Shown in pieces: positions 10,008-19,523 of a stretch of 64,000 nucleotides of DNA. The DNA is taken from the NCBI GenBank assembly GCA_949316235.1, contig OX438757.1, positions 18,438,005-18,502,004 on the forward strand, in the 5' to 3' direction. The notes beneath the pieces were generated by a model. That model made no database searches. It worked only from the letters and a program-made list of their open reading frames with translations, and had not been told where the DNA came from. The first letter of the stretch is position 1. The number at the start of each line of letters is the position of its first letter. This DNA is from Oegoconia quadripuncta. Lineage: Eukaryota; Arthropoda; Insecta; Lepidoptera; Autostichidae. The translations under genes were made by a program, and so were the position numbers.

Positions 10008-10285
10008 TAAACAGAACAGAACCAACCTGGCTCTTCCTGAGGGTGACGTAAATGGTGACTATGGGACATTTCCACCAAAAGACATCTACAGATTACAATG
10101 GTGATGGGCGAGAGCTCAGCCCAGAAATACACATATGACAGGGAGAGATCCCTGTTATATGTGTATTTCTTATTTCGAAAGGTAAACCATGAGTGTTGTT
10201 TCAAGCATTAATCTTTCATGTTTAGAGCACTCAAACGTTCTTGTTTTAACCCCATTTGGGATAAAGGTCATGACGTTTTGTACGT
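10008..10285 (+). mobile_element. rep-J copy with internal hairpin
   Basis: It runs from 'agaaccaacctggctcttcc' to 'ttgggataaaggtcatgacg', in the rep-J order seen at 47263. A 48-nt near-perfect hairpin (10123-10170) sits where other copies have one 'ctgtcacgtgtgcattt' segment, so this segment has been duplicated in inverted orientation. Confidence 0.65.
10123..10170. repeat. 22-bp hairpin, 4-nt loop
   Basis: The left arm 10123-10144 and right arm 10149-10170 pair completely as RNA, with one G-U pair. The loop is 'gaga'. Confidence 0.9.
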
Positions 10286-10830
10286 ACTTAATGCATAAGC
10301 TACCTCGGTCAAGTTAGCAATAGGTGCATATTAATAATTTACGAATGTGTCCCTCTAACTAGCACAGTAAATGCCACACGATAATATATAAAAGTAAATC
10401 CATTCGCCTATTCCGCTGTCACTCGCGCCCCTTACTCTTGATGGTCATAAAATAAATCAAACAACTTTATGGCCCAACTACTACGCCATTAAAATATGGT
10501 GAAACGTTTAACCTTTCTGGAAAAAGAGGCCTTTTTCGATGTTTATGTGTTATTTAGAAAAGAAAAAACCGGTCAAGTGTGAGTCGGGTCTCCGGCAATC
10601 CGGCAATACTTGTAAAAAATGTCTAAGACTGTTAAGTGATATTTTTAGATGTGTTGAGAAACAGTATTTTTGGAGTATTTTCGAAAAAGTGTTTTAATAA
10701 AATTAGATTGATGATATTGAGATGATTGATGACGAATTGCTGTCTTGAAACAAGATAAGGATGCATTTTTAATTTTTTTTTTAATAAAGAAAATCACTCC
10801 ATTCTATATTGTATTGTAGATCAGTTTATA
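10286..10830. other. unclassified AT-rich sequence
   Basis: No family shared with the rest of the window and no protein is recognised. Confidence 0.35.
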
Positions 10831-10836
10831 TGGTCA

Positions 10837-10890
10837 CACTGTTTCAGTAAATATTTCAATAGTAATAGGGTTACAACTGAAACAGTGAGG
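10837..10890. repeat. short inverted repeat around 'actgtttcagt'
   Basis: 'cactgtttcagt' at about 10838 is matched by 'actgaaacagtg' at about 10877. This could be the ends of a very small inverted-repeat element. Confidence 0.5.
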
Positions 10891-10939
10891 TGTCTACGCA
10901 ATAGCGAAAGACAACAGCGCGAAGACAATATTAAAAAAG

Positions 10940-11245
10940 TACCATTGCTCGAAAGTGTAATTGCGCGATGGTTCATTTGCGCGAAAACTTAATTTCGCGA
11001 CACAGAAAAGCGCGAAAGTTCATTTGCGCGATTATGAATCTTTTTCTAATGAATGAGTAAACATATTAAACTGTAGCGAGCAAGTGAGCGAAGCGAGCGA
11101 GCAATATGGGTCGGGGCACCCGACACTATTGGTTAGGTTAGGTTTGTAATAAAACAAAATATGTACCCATTGTATTTGTCTATCGCGCAATTAGTTTTCG
11201 AGCAAATGAACGTTCGCGCTTTTGTGTGTCGTGATTAACATATAG
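10940..11245. repeat. CpG-rich foldback repeat
   Basis: The left side carries 'cgcgacacagaaaagcgcga' and 'aagttcatttgcgcgatt'. The right side (about 11185-11243) carries their inverse ('gcaaatgaacgttcgcgctt', then 'ttgtgtgtcgtga'). The motif 'gttcatttgcgcga' occurs twice in the left half. The centre has 'gagcgaagcgagcgagcaa' and 'ggttaggttaggtt'. CpG density is far above the surroundings. No ORF. Confidence 0.6.
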
Positions 11246-11249
11246 GCTA

Positions 11250-11880
11250 ATTTTTTTGCTGAATCGATTTTCAAGAAATCTTCCACGCGAACGAATATTT
11301 CGGTGCAATAAAATTACAATATAATTTCAATAAATATGTCAATAAAATATCAGTGGCGACAAAAGTTGACGATTGTTAGATTACATTATTCAGTAGGGGT
11401 TCAAGGAAGACCATTGGAAACTTAATGAATTTGACCATCAAAAACTTTGGACATTCAATATTCTAGTTCAGATTGAGCTATTAATTTGGGCTTTGAGAAG
11501 TTTGAACACTTACAGTAGTACCGATTGACCATAATTTTCTTAGTTTTGGGTAATGATTTATGTTTATTTATTTATTTATTTATTTATAAGAAAACCAGCG
11601 GCGTTACATTTTGTTTCAACATGGAATTATAGTATACATACTGTATACTTTAACAGGCATTGTAATATCAATAGTACAGCGAATAACAGGCTTTCCTTAA
11701 TTTTACAGATAGTAATCAGAATGGGCATCGTTCTAGGTTATAGTTAAGATTAAGTAAGTACCTACATGAGTTGGTTGTGAATCTATAAACATAGTTGAAC
11801 ATTATACAATAATAAATTGTAAATAGATTATAAATACCCACTATTCTCCTATTATTTTCCAAAAACAAATTTACAAGTAA
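11250..11880. other. AT-rich sequence with (TTTA)n patch
   Basis: A (TTTA)n tract lies at about 11560-11587 ('tttatttatttatttattta'). The 64-codon frame across it is incidental, and nothing else was recognised. Confidence 0.4.
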
Positions 11881-11884
11881 CGCA

Positions 11885-12000
11885 ATACAATACAATACAA
11901 ATACACTTTATTGCACAACAGATAAGGAAATACAGTTTCAGAAAAGTGGTAAGAATAGAATGTACAATTTGGCGACCTTATCACTATAAGACTATAATGT
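11885..12000 (-). mobile_element. LINE-H/G-type 3' end with ATACA tail
   Basis: It starts with 'aatacaatacaatacaaata' and 'cactttattgcacaacagat', then 'tgtacaatttggcgacctta'. It is the same subtype as the copy at 1270, with pentamer tail present. Confidence 0.7.
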
Positions 12001-12048
12001 TATATTGGATGTAATACATAAAAGTATCTAGACTTGTGCTGTGTGATT

Positions 12049-12290
12049 TCGGCACTCAAATAGAATAGAATCATCCCGTCTCTTCCCGTGGGAGTCGTAA
12101 AAGGCGACCAAAACACATCTATAGTTTTGCACGTTTCAACGGCGATGGGTTCACCCCATGTCACGTGTGCATTTCCGTATATTTCATAAGGTGAACCGTG
12201 GATGTTGTTTCAATTATTAAACTTTTAATGATTGGACCACCCCGTTTGGGACGTCGTGACGTTATGCATGCATCTAGACTTTTTGTAGCA
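12049..12290 (+). mobile_element. rep-J copy
   Basis: It runs from 'gcactcaaatagaatagaat' through 'cgtctcttcccgtgggagtc' and 'caacggcgatgggttcaccc' to 'ttgggacgtcgtgacg'. It is one of the more complete copies. Confidence 0.7.
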
Positions 12291-12316
12291 AAAATTAGTG
12301 ACAATATTTTGACAAC

Positions 12317-12605
12317 TTGATGTTAAGTGAAGATGAGGTGGAAGGTGGAAGCGTACTGACCCGGAAACCCCATCTTATTTGTGGGACTGGCTATCTTATC
12401 TCTGACTTTCGGAACACAACAATGCTATTAACATTTTTGCTTGGCGGCAGAATTAGATAAGATGGTGATAGCTAGCCAGGCGGATATTTAAAATGCCCTA
12501 CCACCAACCAAACCGTGTACTTAAACATGTACCCCGCTGGGGATCGAACCCGCGACCTCCGAATCGTAAACCCAACGTTGTTTACATTGAGCCACGGAGG
12601 CGGTT
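12317..12605 (-). mobile_element. SINE-A, near full length
   Basis: In reverse it carries 'gatgttaagtgaagatgagg', 'ggcggcagaattagataaga', the inverted B box ('gggatcgaacccgcgacc') and the head end 'tgagccacggaggcgg'. Confidence 0.9.
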
Positions 12606-12785
12606 TACATTGCAAACTAAATAAAAGCTTGTAATAAGAATAATTAATATTAAGATTATAAGTATAACTTTTGGTATGAAAAAGCGCCCTATAAGTAAGG
12701 ATAAGGGGATAGACGTCTAATAGATAGACGTATCGAGTTACTATAATGACTTCTAGCTGCGAGCTGAATATTAAATTTTTAGCGG

Positions 12786-12844
12786 CAGCAAAGGCAAAAA
12801 TTGTTAAATTAGTAATAATAACTTAACAATTTTTGCCTTTGCTG
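12786..12844. repeat. perfect 22-bp hairpin, 15-nt loop
   Basis: The arms 12786-12807 and 12823-12844 are exact reverse complements ('cagcaaaggcaaaaattgtt...'). Stem length is similar to a small microRNA precursor, but the stem ends abruptly, so a tiny inverted-repeat element remains possible. Confidence 0.9.
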
Positions 12845-12854
12845 AAATCAGGTC

Positions 12855-13345
12855 ATATTTTTTTTATGCACGACGGGTTCTTGCTTGACCTCAATCACAA
12901 ATAAAAAAAAATCAAAATGAAAAAATGCTTTATTTTGTAGGTACACAGGGTACACTTAAAATAGTCCGATTTTACATTTTTAAAGCTACTGCTTCTTCCA
13001 AAGGCAATTTTCCCCTGAGAAGAACAAGCAAGAAACTCGAGAGGTCGCTCTTTTTAAAAAAACAAACAAACTAATTATTTTATATTATAATATTTCATTA
13101 TTAATTGTGAAATAGCCTGGTTATGCGAACGGGCTGGTTATGTCCATGATTGTTTATCATCTAAATAATCTGATATTTTATAATATGCTTTCTTAATAAG
13201 TTTCTGTTTTATAGTATCTTTAAATTTATTGAAAGGAAGATTTTGTATATCAACAGGAACTTTATTGAAAAAGCGTTTACATTTTAGACACCTGATGTTA
13301 AGTGAAGATGAGGTCGAAGGTGGAAGCGTACTGACCCGGAACTGA
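12855..13345 (-). mobile_element. LINE-F 3' end flanked by SINE-A scraps
   Basis: 12905-13288 is LINE-F in reverse: 'aaatgctttattttgtaggt', 'ggcaattttcccctgagaag', then the inverted end of the ORF ('tctgatattttataatatgc', 'aacaggaactttattgaaaa'). SINE-A minus-strand pieces lie on both sides (12855-12899 and 13289-13345), consistent with LINE-F having inserted into a SINE-A, although the middle of that SINE is missing. The LINE frame is truncated near 'IRFFNKVPVDIQ'-type sequence. Confidence 0.7.
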
Positions 13346-13559
13346 CTAAGATATTTGGCTTACAATGCCCCTATTACATAGTATCTCGATGGGAAATTTT
13401 TATTTGCCTGTTGATTCGAACAGTTGAGTTTTACGAGCCGTTTTAAGCCCGCTCTTCGCACAAACTGTTTGAATGGCGATAATCTTAGTCGCGAATGCAT
13501 TAATCTGGGGGTTCACTAGTGTTCACAAGTCGGGCCAAAAATATAGGGCACTATTTCTT

Positions 13560-14838
13560 TTGACATTGTACAACAAACAACAAAACATTCTTTATTGTAC
13601 AATAATAAGAAGCAGAAAAGAACGATAAATAAGAAAAAGGGGATAGTACAATTTGGCGGCCTTATCACTAAAAGCGATCTCTTCCAGGCAACCTTTGTGT
13701 TAGGAAGCATTACGCACATGATTATGTAGGTAGCGTGAGCGGTAAACTAATTTGAATAAAATAAATAAATCACCCATGTAACAGCTTACGTTAACATAAA
13801 AATTTTACCATTTAGACAAACAGAAACAACTATGTTAAAAGTGTATTTATCTTTAAAATTGATTAACCGATTTTCATCAAATAAACAGAGCCTTTAATTT
13901 AAAAAAAAAATGACACTCAAATTTCACCACGCATTGCTGAGTTAGGTACATAAATAGATACTCTTAGATAGATAAAAAAAAATCCATAAACTGGCACACA
14001 TAAAAGATAGAAAGAAACATACAATACTACATTAACAAATAAGTAACAAATATACACGAATACAACAAGAGACATACAATTTTTAACAAATGCAAACTGA
14101 TGTAAACAAATATACCTACCATAAAAATAAAATAAGCTATTTTCCATAAATCACCCATATAAATACATACGTTAATTTAATACATGCAAACATACATACA
14201 TATACATAATATATAAAAAATATATACTAATTAAATAGAATAGTACGTAACTAAGCACACAGTAATTAATGCGAGTATGGAACGAAAATCATGAGATGGC
14301 AAGTGAAAGAGGATAGATAGAGGAGCTAGAGGGCTAGTACAACTCCTTCACTTGAGCTTTGAATACGTTCAGTGACTGAGCACGTCTAACTGAATCAGGT
14401 ACTGAGTTCCATTGCCGAATAGCTTGAAATCTAAGGTATTAATAAACCAATCTCAATACAAGTCTTGAGGCTGTATCAACCAAGATGCGTCTTAAGCAGT
14501 TGACGCTATCTCAAGCTCCGTGCTAATTTATAAACCAATTTTGAGGTCTAATTAGCTGAGATCACTTCTCAAGTATTCGCCTCAGCGGCGAATGAATGAT
14601 AGTCTTGAGTTTCGTTTATAAATACGCGCAACCCTCAAGTGAGTATTGCTTTGAGTATGCACGTGCTTTTCAGTTCTCAAGTTCGGTTTATTAATCAACA
14701 CGTTTACTTGAGACCGGTCACAAGACTGTTCTCAATCTTGAGAATGGTTTATAATACGGGCCTTAAGGATTGACCGAAAAACTTCGTCAAGTTAGGAGGA
14801 ACGCAATAATTGTTTAAGTTTATAGTAAAAAGTTTCTA
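13560..14838 (-). pseudogene. LINE-H 3' region with end of reverse transcriptase ORF, split by MITE-4
   Basis: This is the longest LINE-H copy. Its 3' UTR (13560-14333) includes 'caaaacattctttattgtac', 'tttggcggccttatcactaa', and a stretch shared with 25755-26290. The coding end lies on the minus strand with the stop at 14334-14336. It reads FQAIRQWNSVPDSVRRAQSL, then NVFKAQVKELY, the usual last block of a jockey/CR1-type non-LTR reverse transcriptase. The frame is interrupted at 14437 by MITE-4 and resumes at 14769 with DEVFRSIL before a stop further upstream. No catalytic domain remains. Confidence 0.75.
14437..14763. mobile_element. MITE-4, inserted in LINE-H ORF
   Basis: The element is 327 bp. 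Its ends are imperfect inverted repeats: the left 'tattaataaaccaatctcaa' and the reverse of the right 'tctcaatcttgagaatggtt...acgggcct'. It is flanked by the direct repeat 'taagg' (14432-14436 and 14764-14768). Removing it joins the two halves of the LINE-H frame without loss. Non-coding. Confidence 0.75.
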
Positions 14839-14841
14839 TTA

Positions 14842-15105
14842 GACGGCCTGTTTGGTGTAGTGGTTAGAAACTCTGCTGCTACACCAAAAGGTCGCGGGTT
14901 CGAACCCGGCTAGGGGCATATGTTTGTATGATGAATACGGACATGTCTACCCGAGTTATGGATGTTTTTCATTTATATATGTATTTATTTACAAAAAAAA
15001 AATGTATTTGTGTAGTGTATTAACCATCTGGTATCCACAACATAAGCCTAGTTGCTTAATGTGGAACTAGATGGCGCTGTCTGTATATGTCCATGGATAT
15101 TTATA
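14842..15105 (+). mobile_element. SINE-B, full length
   Basis: It has the head 'gcctgtttggtgtagtggtt', a B box in 'gcgggttcgaacccggc', 'gatgaatacggacatgtcta', and the 3' core 'gaactagatggcgctgtctg'. The anticodon-arm region is altered ('gaaactctgctgctac'). Confidence 0.9.
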
Positions 15106-15189
15106 TTTTTATATATTAGTAAACTTTGGCAAAAATGCACTTGAGTGATTCAGAGTAAATGTCATTTATGTTCTATTTTCATTATAATT

Positions 15190-15390
15190 ATACTAGCTTT
15201 CAGCCCGCGGCTTCGCCTGCATATGTATTTCTTTATCCCGCGGGAACTACTCACTTTATCGGGATAAAAAATATTCTATGTTAAAACATAAAATAAAATC
15301 CAGGGTATGTTCTACCTATGTACCCAATTTCAAGCAAATCCGTTCATCCTTTACGCCGTGATTGAGTAACAAACCTTTGTCCATTAAAAT
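15190..15390 (-). mobile_element. Lep1-like Helitron
   Basis: In reverse it shows the 3' terminal hairpin region ('ctagctttcagcccgcggct'), then 'cgcgggaactactcacttta', 'ccagggtatgttctacctat' and 'aatccgttcatcctttacg'. The 3' end CTAG-type terminus with an upstream GC hairpin is typical of Helitrons. The 5' end is degraded. Confidence 0.7.
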
Positions 15391-15441
15391 GAATACACGT
15401 TACATTAATTAATACTTAAATGGTTAAAACAGTTGAAAAAA

Positions 15442-15692
15442 CAGTTTGGTTGGTGGTAGGGCATTTTAAATATCCGCCTGGCTAGCTACCACCATCTTAT
15501 CTAAATCTGCCGCCAAGCAGCAATGTTACTAGCATTGTCGTATTCCGGTTGTCAGAGATAAGATAGCCAGTCCCCCATATGTGTTGGGGTATCCGGGTCA
15601 GTACGCTTCCATCTTCGACCTCATCTTCACTTAACATCAGGTGTGATTGAGGTCGAGTACCAACCCGTTATGCATAAAAAAAAAAAAAAAGC
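15442..15692 (+). mobile_element. SINE-A lacking head
   Basis: It starts at 'agtttggttggtggtagggc' and runs to 'ccaacccgttatgcataaaa' and a poly-A. The tRNA-like head is missing, as expected from 5' truncation. Confidence 0.9.
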
Positions 15693-15899
15693 CATCAAAT
15701 ATTTATAAAGATATTTTTTCATATGGGTACCAAGTAGAGATAACAATGATTACGACAGTGAACAGAGAAAATAAATAATAATACGTTTCTATACCTTATT
15801 TATTACTTTGTAGTGGCGGATTAAGTGTAGTATTTTATATTTTTCACTTTTCAATATTATATAAAAAAATATAGCATCATTAAGGAAAAATAGTGATAA

Positions 15900-16350
15900 A
15901 CATGATGTCAATACAAGAAATAAAGATAGACTTGCAGGTCACATAAGTCGCCTCCGCAAAGTCAGTAATACATTCAAAGGGTTAGTATGCGCTTTTTCAA
16001 TAAGGTTCCAGTTGATATACAAAATCTTCCTCTCAATGAATTTAAAGATACTATAAAACAGAAACTTATTAATAAAGCATATTATAAAATATCAGACTAT
16101 TTAGATGATAGTCATCCCTGGACATAATCAGATCGGTCGTATGCAATCGATTTCACAATTAATAATGAAATATAAAAACCTTTATGTAAAATCAAAGCCT
16201 GGTTTAAAAGAGCAATCCTTCGAGTTTCTTGCTTGATCTTCTCAAGGGAAAATTGCATTTTGAATAAGCAGTAACTTAAAAAATGTAAAATTGACTATTT
16301 TAAGTGTACTCTGTGGACCTACAAAATAAAGCATTTTTGACTTTGACTTT
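15900..16350 (+). pseudogene. LINE-F, end of ORF2 and 3' UTR
   Basis: The plus strand encodes, across a frameshift near 15985, FNKVPVDIQNL-type sequence, then INKAYYKISDYLDDSHPWT and a stop, followed by the LINE-F 3' UTR ('gagtttcttgcttgatcttc') and the tail 'aaagcatttttgactttgac'. The C-terminal block belongs to a jockey-like non-LTR transposon. Confidence 0.75.
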
Positions 16351-16351
16351 A

Positions 16352-16520
16352 TCCGACTGCTCTTGAACGGTGAAGGAAAACATCGTGAGGAAACCTGCAA
16401 CACGTAGAAATAAAAATTCTCAGCATGTGAAGTCCCCAACCAGAATTGGGCCAGCGTTGTGGACTATGGCCATTACGCTCTCATATACAAGGCCAATATC
16501 CCTGCAGTGGGATGTTTACG
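16352..16520 (+). mobile_element. LINE-L (RTE-like) 3' end
   Basis: 'ccgactgctcttgaacggtg', 'aggaaaacatcgtgaggaaa' and 'ccctgcagtgggatgtttac' are the 3' terminal sequence of a very common lepidopteran RTE-like LINE. Copies at 30102, 38445 and 51585. Confidence 0.7.
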
Positions 16521-16777
16521 AGCTGAGAGTGAGAACCTTAAAATTTATCGTACGATATACTAACGCTTATCAACACTACGATTAAGAGGACTCGTGTAAA
16601 TAATTGACACTTGGGTTATCTTAAAACATGATTGATTGATTTTACTCATGTATTTATAAATGTTTATGCCAAGTATAGTAATTAACTGATACGCGTCTAC
16701 CGCTGACCTTTGCAGCTGTTTAAAGAACATAATAAAATTACGCATAAATTTTCATTTAAGGGAGCACTTGAAGCCAT
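16521..16777. other. AT-rich sequence, nothing recognised
   Basis: Two short frames of about 60-70 codons cross here without motifs. Confidence 0.35.
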
Positions 16778-16890
16778 TGAGGTCTAACAAAATTAACCCG
16801 TCAAACGTGTATGTATAGGATGTACCTATTACGAAAAAAATAAAACATTAAAGTTAACAGATTTTATTCAAAAATAAAATTTAGAAATGT
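16778..16890 (+). repeat. unnamed repeat shared with 53945-54055 (inverted)
   Basis: 'gtatgtataggatgtaccta' followed by 'ttacgaaaaaaataaaacat' and 'taaagttaacagattttatt' matches 53945-54055 on the other strand over about 110 bp, at roughly 90% by eye. The class is unknown. Confidence 0.7.
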
Positions 16891-16899
16891 AAATTTTGT

Positions 16900-17075
16900 G
16901 AGTTGGACGTTAATGGCCACGCGCTCTAAGTACTTTGCTACAACACACAAATACGTGCCGCGGTATCTTTGAAGACGCCTCAGGCGCTTGCCCCGGCGCC
17001 GCCGCGACTTGCTGTGATTGGTTGCGCCCTGTGGCCCGCCACCCGTCATCCCCTTTGGCGTCTTCCATATCAATG
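16900..17075 (-). other. GC-rich island of unknown origin
   Basis: 'gcgcttgccccggcgccgcc' and 'gcgccctgtggcccgccacc' stand out against AT-rich flanks. A minus-strand frame of 69 codons (16864-17073) is rich in Arg and Lys in its middle (SRRRRGKRLRRLQRYRG). It could be the 3' part of an unrecognised element, since repeat sequence borders it, or an exon-like remnant. Confidence 0.35.
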
Positions 17076-17261
17076 GAACGTTGCCTATTTTTTTCTCATT
17101 GATAAAACAAGGTACAATCGAAATGAAGTAAGTCTGTTAATGTATATTTTCATTTGTACTTACATTAATTTTTTTACTCGGAAAGAAAATTTTTAAGGCT
17201 AGTTTTTTTAATGAATATATTATTTTATTGTCATGTACGTGCAATTGCCAAAGTTTATCGG

Positions 17262-17372
17262 GTTAAGGTTGTTAGACTCTATATATGTTTTTTTCAATAA
17301 GGTTCCCATTGATTTAGAAAATCTTAATTTCAATAAATTTAAAGATACTTTAAAACAGAAGTGCTGTGTAGT
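17262..17372 (+). mobile_element. LINE-F ORF end fragment
   Basis: 'tttttcaataaggttcccat' followed by 'aataaatttaaagatacttt' matches the last coding block of LINE-F. It is truncated on both sides and runs directly into rep-J. Confidence 0.65.
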
Positions 17373-17384
17373 TGTGGCACTGTC

Positions 17385-17505
17385 TTCGGAACCAACCTGT
17401 CTCTTCCCGTGGGTGTCATAAATGCGACATTCCACCAAAAAACAGCTATAGATTTGCACGTTTCAACGGCAATAGGCTCACTGTCACGTGTGAATTTCGT
17501 AATTT
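17385..17505 (+). mobile_element. rep-J, cut by SINE-A
   Basis: It goes from 'gaaccaacctgtctcttccc' to 'ctgtcacgtgtgaatttcgt' and then stops where SINE-A starts. Confidence 0.65.
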
Positions 17506-17837
17506 AACCACCTCAGTGGCTCAATGTAAACAACATTGGGTTTGTGATTCGGAGGACGCGGTTTCGATCCCCAGCGGGGTACATATTTAGTACTCTGTTT
17601 GGTTGGTGGTAGTTCATTTTAAATGTCCGCCTGGATAGCTACCACCATCTTATCTAAATCTACCGCCAAACAGCAATGTTAATAGCATTGTTGTATTCCT
17701 GTTGTCAGAGATAAGATAGCCAGTCCCCCAAATGTGTTGGGGTTTCCGGGTCAGGACGCTTCCACCTTCGACCTCATCATCACTTAACATCAGGTGTGGT
17801 TGAGGTCAAGTACGAACCCGTCCTACATTAAAAAAAT
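17506..17837 (+). mobile_element. SINE-A, full length
   Basis: It has the head 'accacctcagtggctcaatg', an imperfect B box ('cggtttcgatccccagc'), the complete body and a 3' end 'gtcaagtacgaacccgtcct' plus poly-A. It follows rep-J directly. Confidence 0.9.
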
Positions 17838-18525
17838 AGAAGAACAACAACAATAAACCCTATGTAATCAACAAATAAAATAAATAAATAAATGAAAACT
17901 TAACATACTGACGCACACCATACAAGATTTTCCCAGCGATGGGCTGTACCCACTGTGCACTGAAATGGCTCTGACTCAGCATATGCTGCAGCAAAGATAG
18001 TGGTCCATACCACAGCGCTGATTATATGTGATTAGGCACTAACTGTGCAATGCACAACATGGCCAAGGCTATGTTGGAGCTGCCTCGCTTGGCCAGCTCA
18101 TCAGGGATATTTGCTGAAACGCTTGGGGATGATTCCTTAGCGATGATAAGCAAAAGACTACTCCCGGATGTGGAGGATGCTAAAAATAGCTGCTAAAAGT
18201 TATAAGAACCCAATCCTGAAGCATGGGCTACTAAAGATCATGAGCACCATGGAACAAGTGTAAACAATCCCTAAAAATTGTGGCAATTCTTCTATCAGCT
18301 CAGTGGGGACGCGGCCGTGGCCCCAGATAAGCCAGAGTTAGGTGATAACATTGAAGAGGTTATGTATCTAATAGATTATCGGTTCAATTTACACCAGATG
18401 GTTGTAATGATAATTTGTAGTCACAATAGAATAATATATAATAATTATTAATAATTTGTAATGTAAATTAATTATAATTATTATTACACTATAAATTAGG
18501 CTTATCGCTCATCCTTTATTATGGA
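17838..18525. other. unclassified, with a short open frame
   Basis: A plus-strand frame at 18058-18198 would encode a 46-residue peptide starting MAKAMLELPRLASSSG. It looks like coding sequence in composition, but it is short and I recognise no family. The surrounding 17,940-18,370 is richer in GC than its flanks and may be a remnant of a coding region or element. Confidence 0.3.
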
Positions 18526-18652
18526 CAGTCAGGTTCAAAATTGCAGTCAGAGTCCATGTTTAAACTCAGTATAAGGATGCTACTTTTTCGGAAAAAAAAT
18601 CTCGCTTGATCTTTGACTGTGGCTGCAATTTAGAACCTGACTGTACAGTAAG
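18526..18652. repeat. imperfect inverted repeat
   Basis: 'gacagtcaggttcaaaattg' at about 18526 pairs imperfectly with 'caatttagaacctgactgta' at about 18628. It may be the terminal repeats of a small (about 125 bp) element. Confidence 0.6.
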
Positions 18653-18654
18653 CA

Positions 18655-19090
18655 ACACTGATGATTGCAGAACTACATCATATATTTTAACACAGTACAG
18701 GTAACTTTGGTAATGGGAAATTTGACAAGCGTAGATGGCCTGACAACTGCTCAAATCGCGTCCTCACCATATTTGCAGAGCGACATAATGTCTCTGGAGA
18801 TATCTGGCAACGTTGCCAGACTACGCCCAACATGTCTCGCGACATCTTTTATTTTAATTTTATTTTTGAATAATACAGAATCAACAGCATTATTGTAAAA
18901 ACTATTACATAAAATCTATAAGCCAAAGTTGTGCCAATTACAGATTCTCATTTTGTATTACAATTCTCATAAAATAATTCGATGGAAAGTCACTATAAAT
19001 AATAATAATTAAATAATGTACTATTTTTTAGTTACTACTAATTCTCCTTCCACGCAGGAAAGGTATTTACAAGAATCTATTTTTTTTTAT
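18655..19090. other. no recognised feature
   Basis: A 77-codon frame (18665-18898) shows no motif I recognise. Confidence 0.35.
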
Positions 19091-19095
19091 TTATC

Positions 19096-19318
19096 CTTGG
19101 ACATACACACAGCGGCATTGAGTACCACTCCAAACAACCAGGCTTGTATCATGGATACCAGGTGGTTGATATGCACAAATTTATTTTTATTTATAAATAA
19201 ATACATATATACTTAAATGAAAAGCCTCCATAACTCGGGTACACATGTCCGTATTCATCATACACACATATATGGCCCTAGCGGGAATCGAACCCGCAAC
19301 CTTTTGTTATAGCCAGTA
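19096..19318 (-). mobile_element. SINE-B, diverged
   Basis: It retains 'ggacatacacacagcg', 'ggataccaggtggttgatat', 'cataactcgggtacacatgt' and the inverted B box 'gggaatcgaacccgcaacc'. The head is lost. Confidence 0.8.
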
Positions 19319-19436
19319 AAAACGGCCACTTTCTTTTATAATAAGCTATTTACGTATAAATATAATTAGCTTTTAGGCTTCTCGAGTGCAGGTCAGAACG
19401 ATTTTTTTGATTTGGTCTGTATTTTAAAAGAAATTT

Positions 19437-19523
19437 TGACGACCGATTGGTGTAGTTTATCCGTTATCTTAGTTTGGGACTAGATGATTGGTGTAAGTGT
19501 CCGAAATATAAAAAAAAAAAAAA
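19437..19523 (+). mobile_element. SINE-C with large internal deletion
   Basis: The head 'gacgaccgattggtgtagtt' is joined directly to 'tatccgttatcttagtttgg' and the 3' end 'tgattggtgtaagtgtccga', followed by poly-A. About 150 bp, including the B box, is missing. Confidence 0.75.

Noticed and set aside
11125..11140. Telomeric TTAGG repeat
   Set aside because: Only 'ggttaggttaggtt' occurs; far too short, and it lies inside the CpG-rich foldback.
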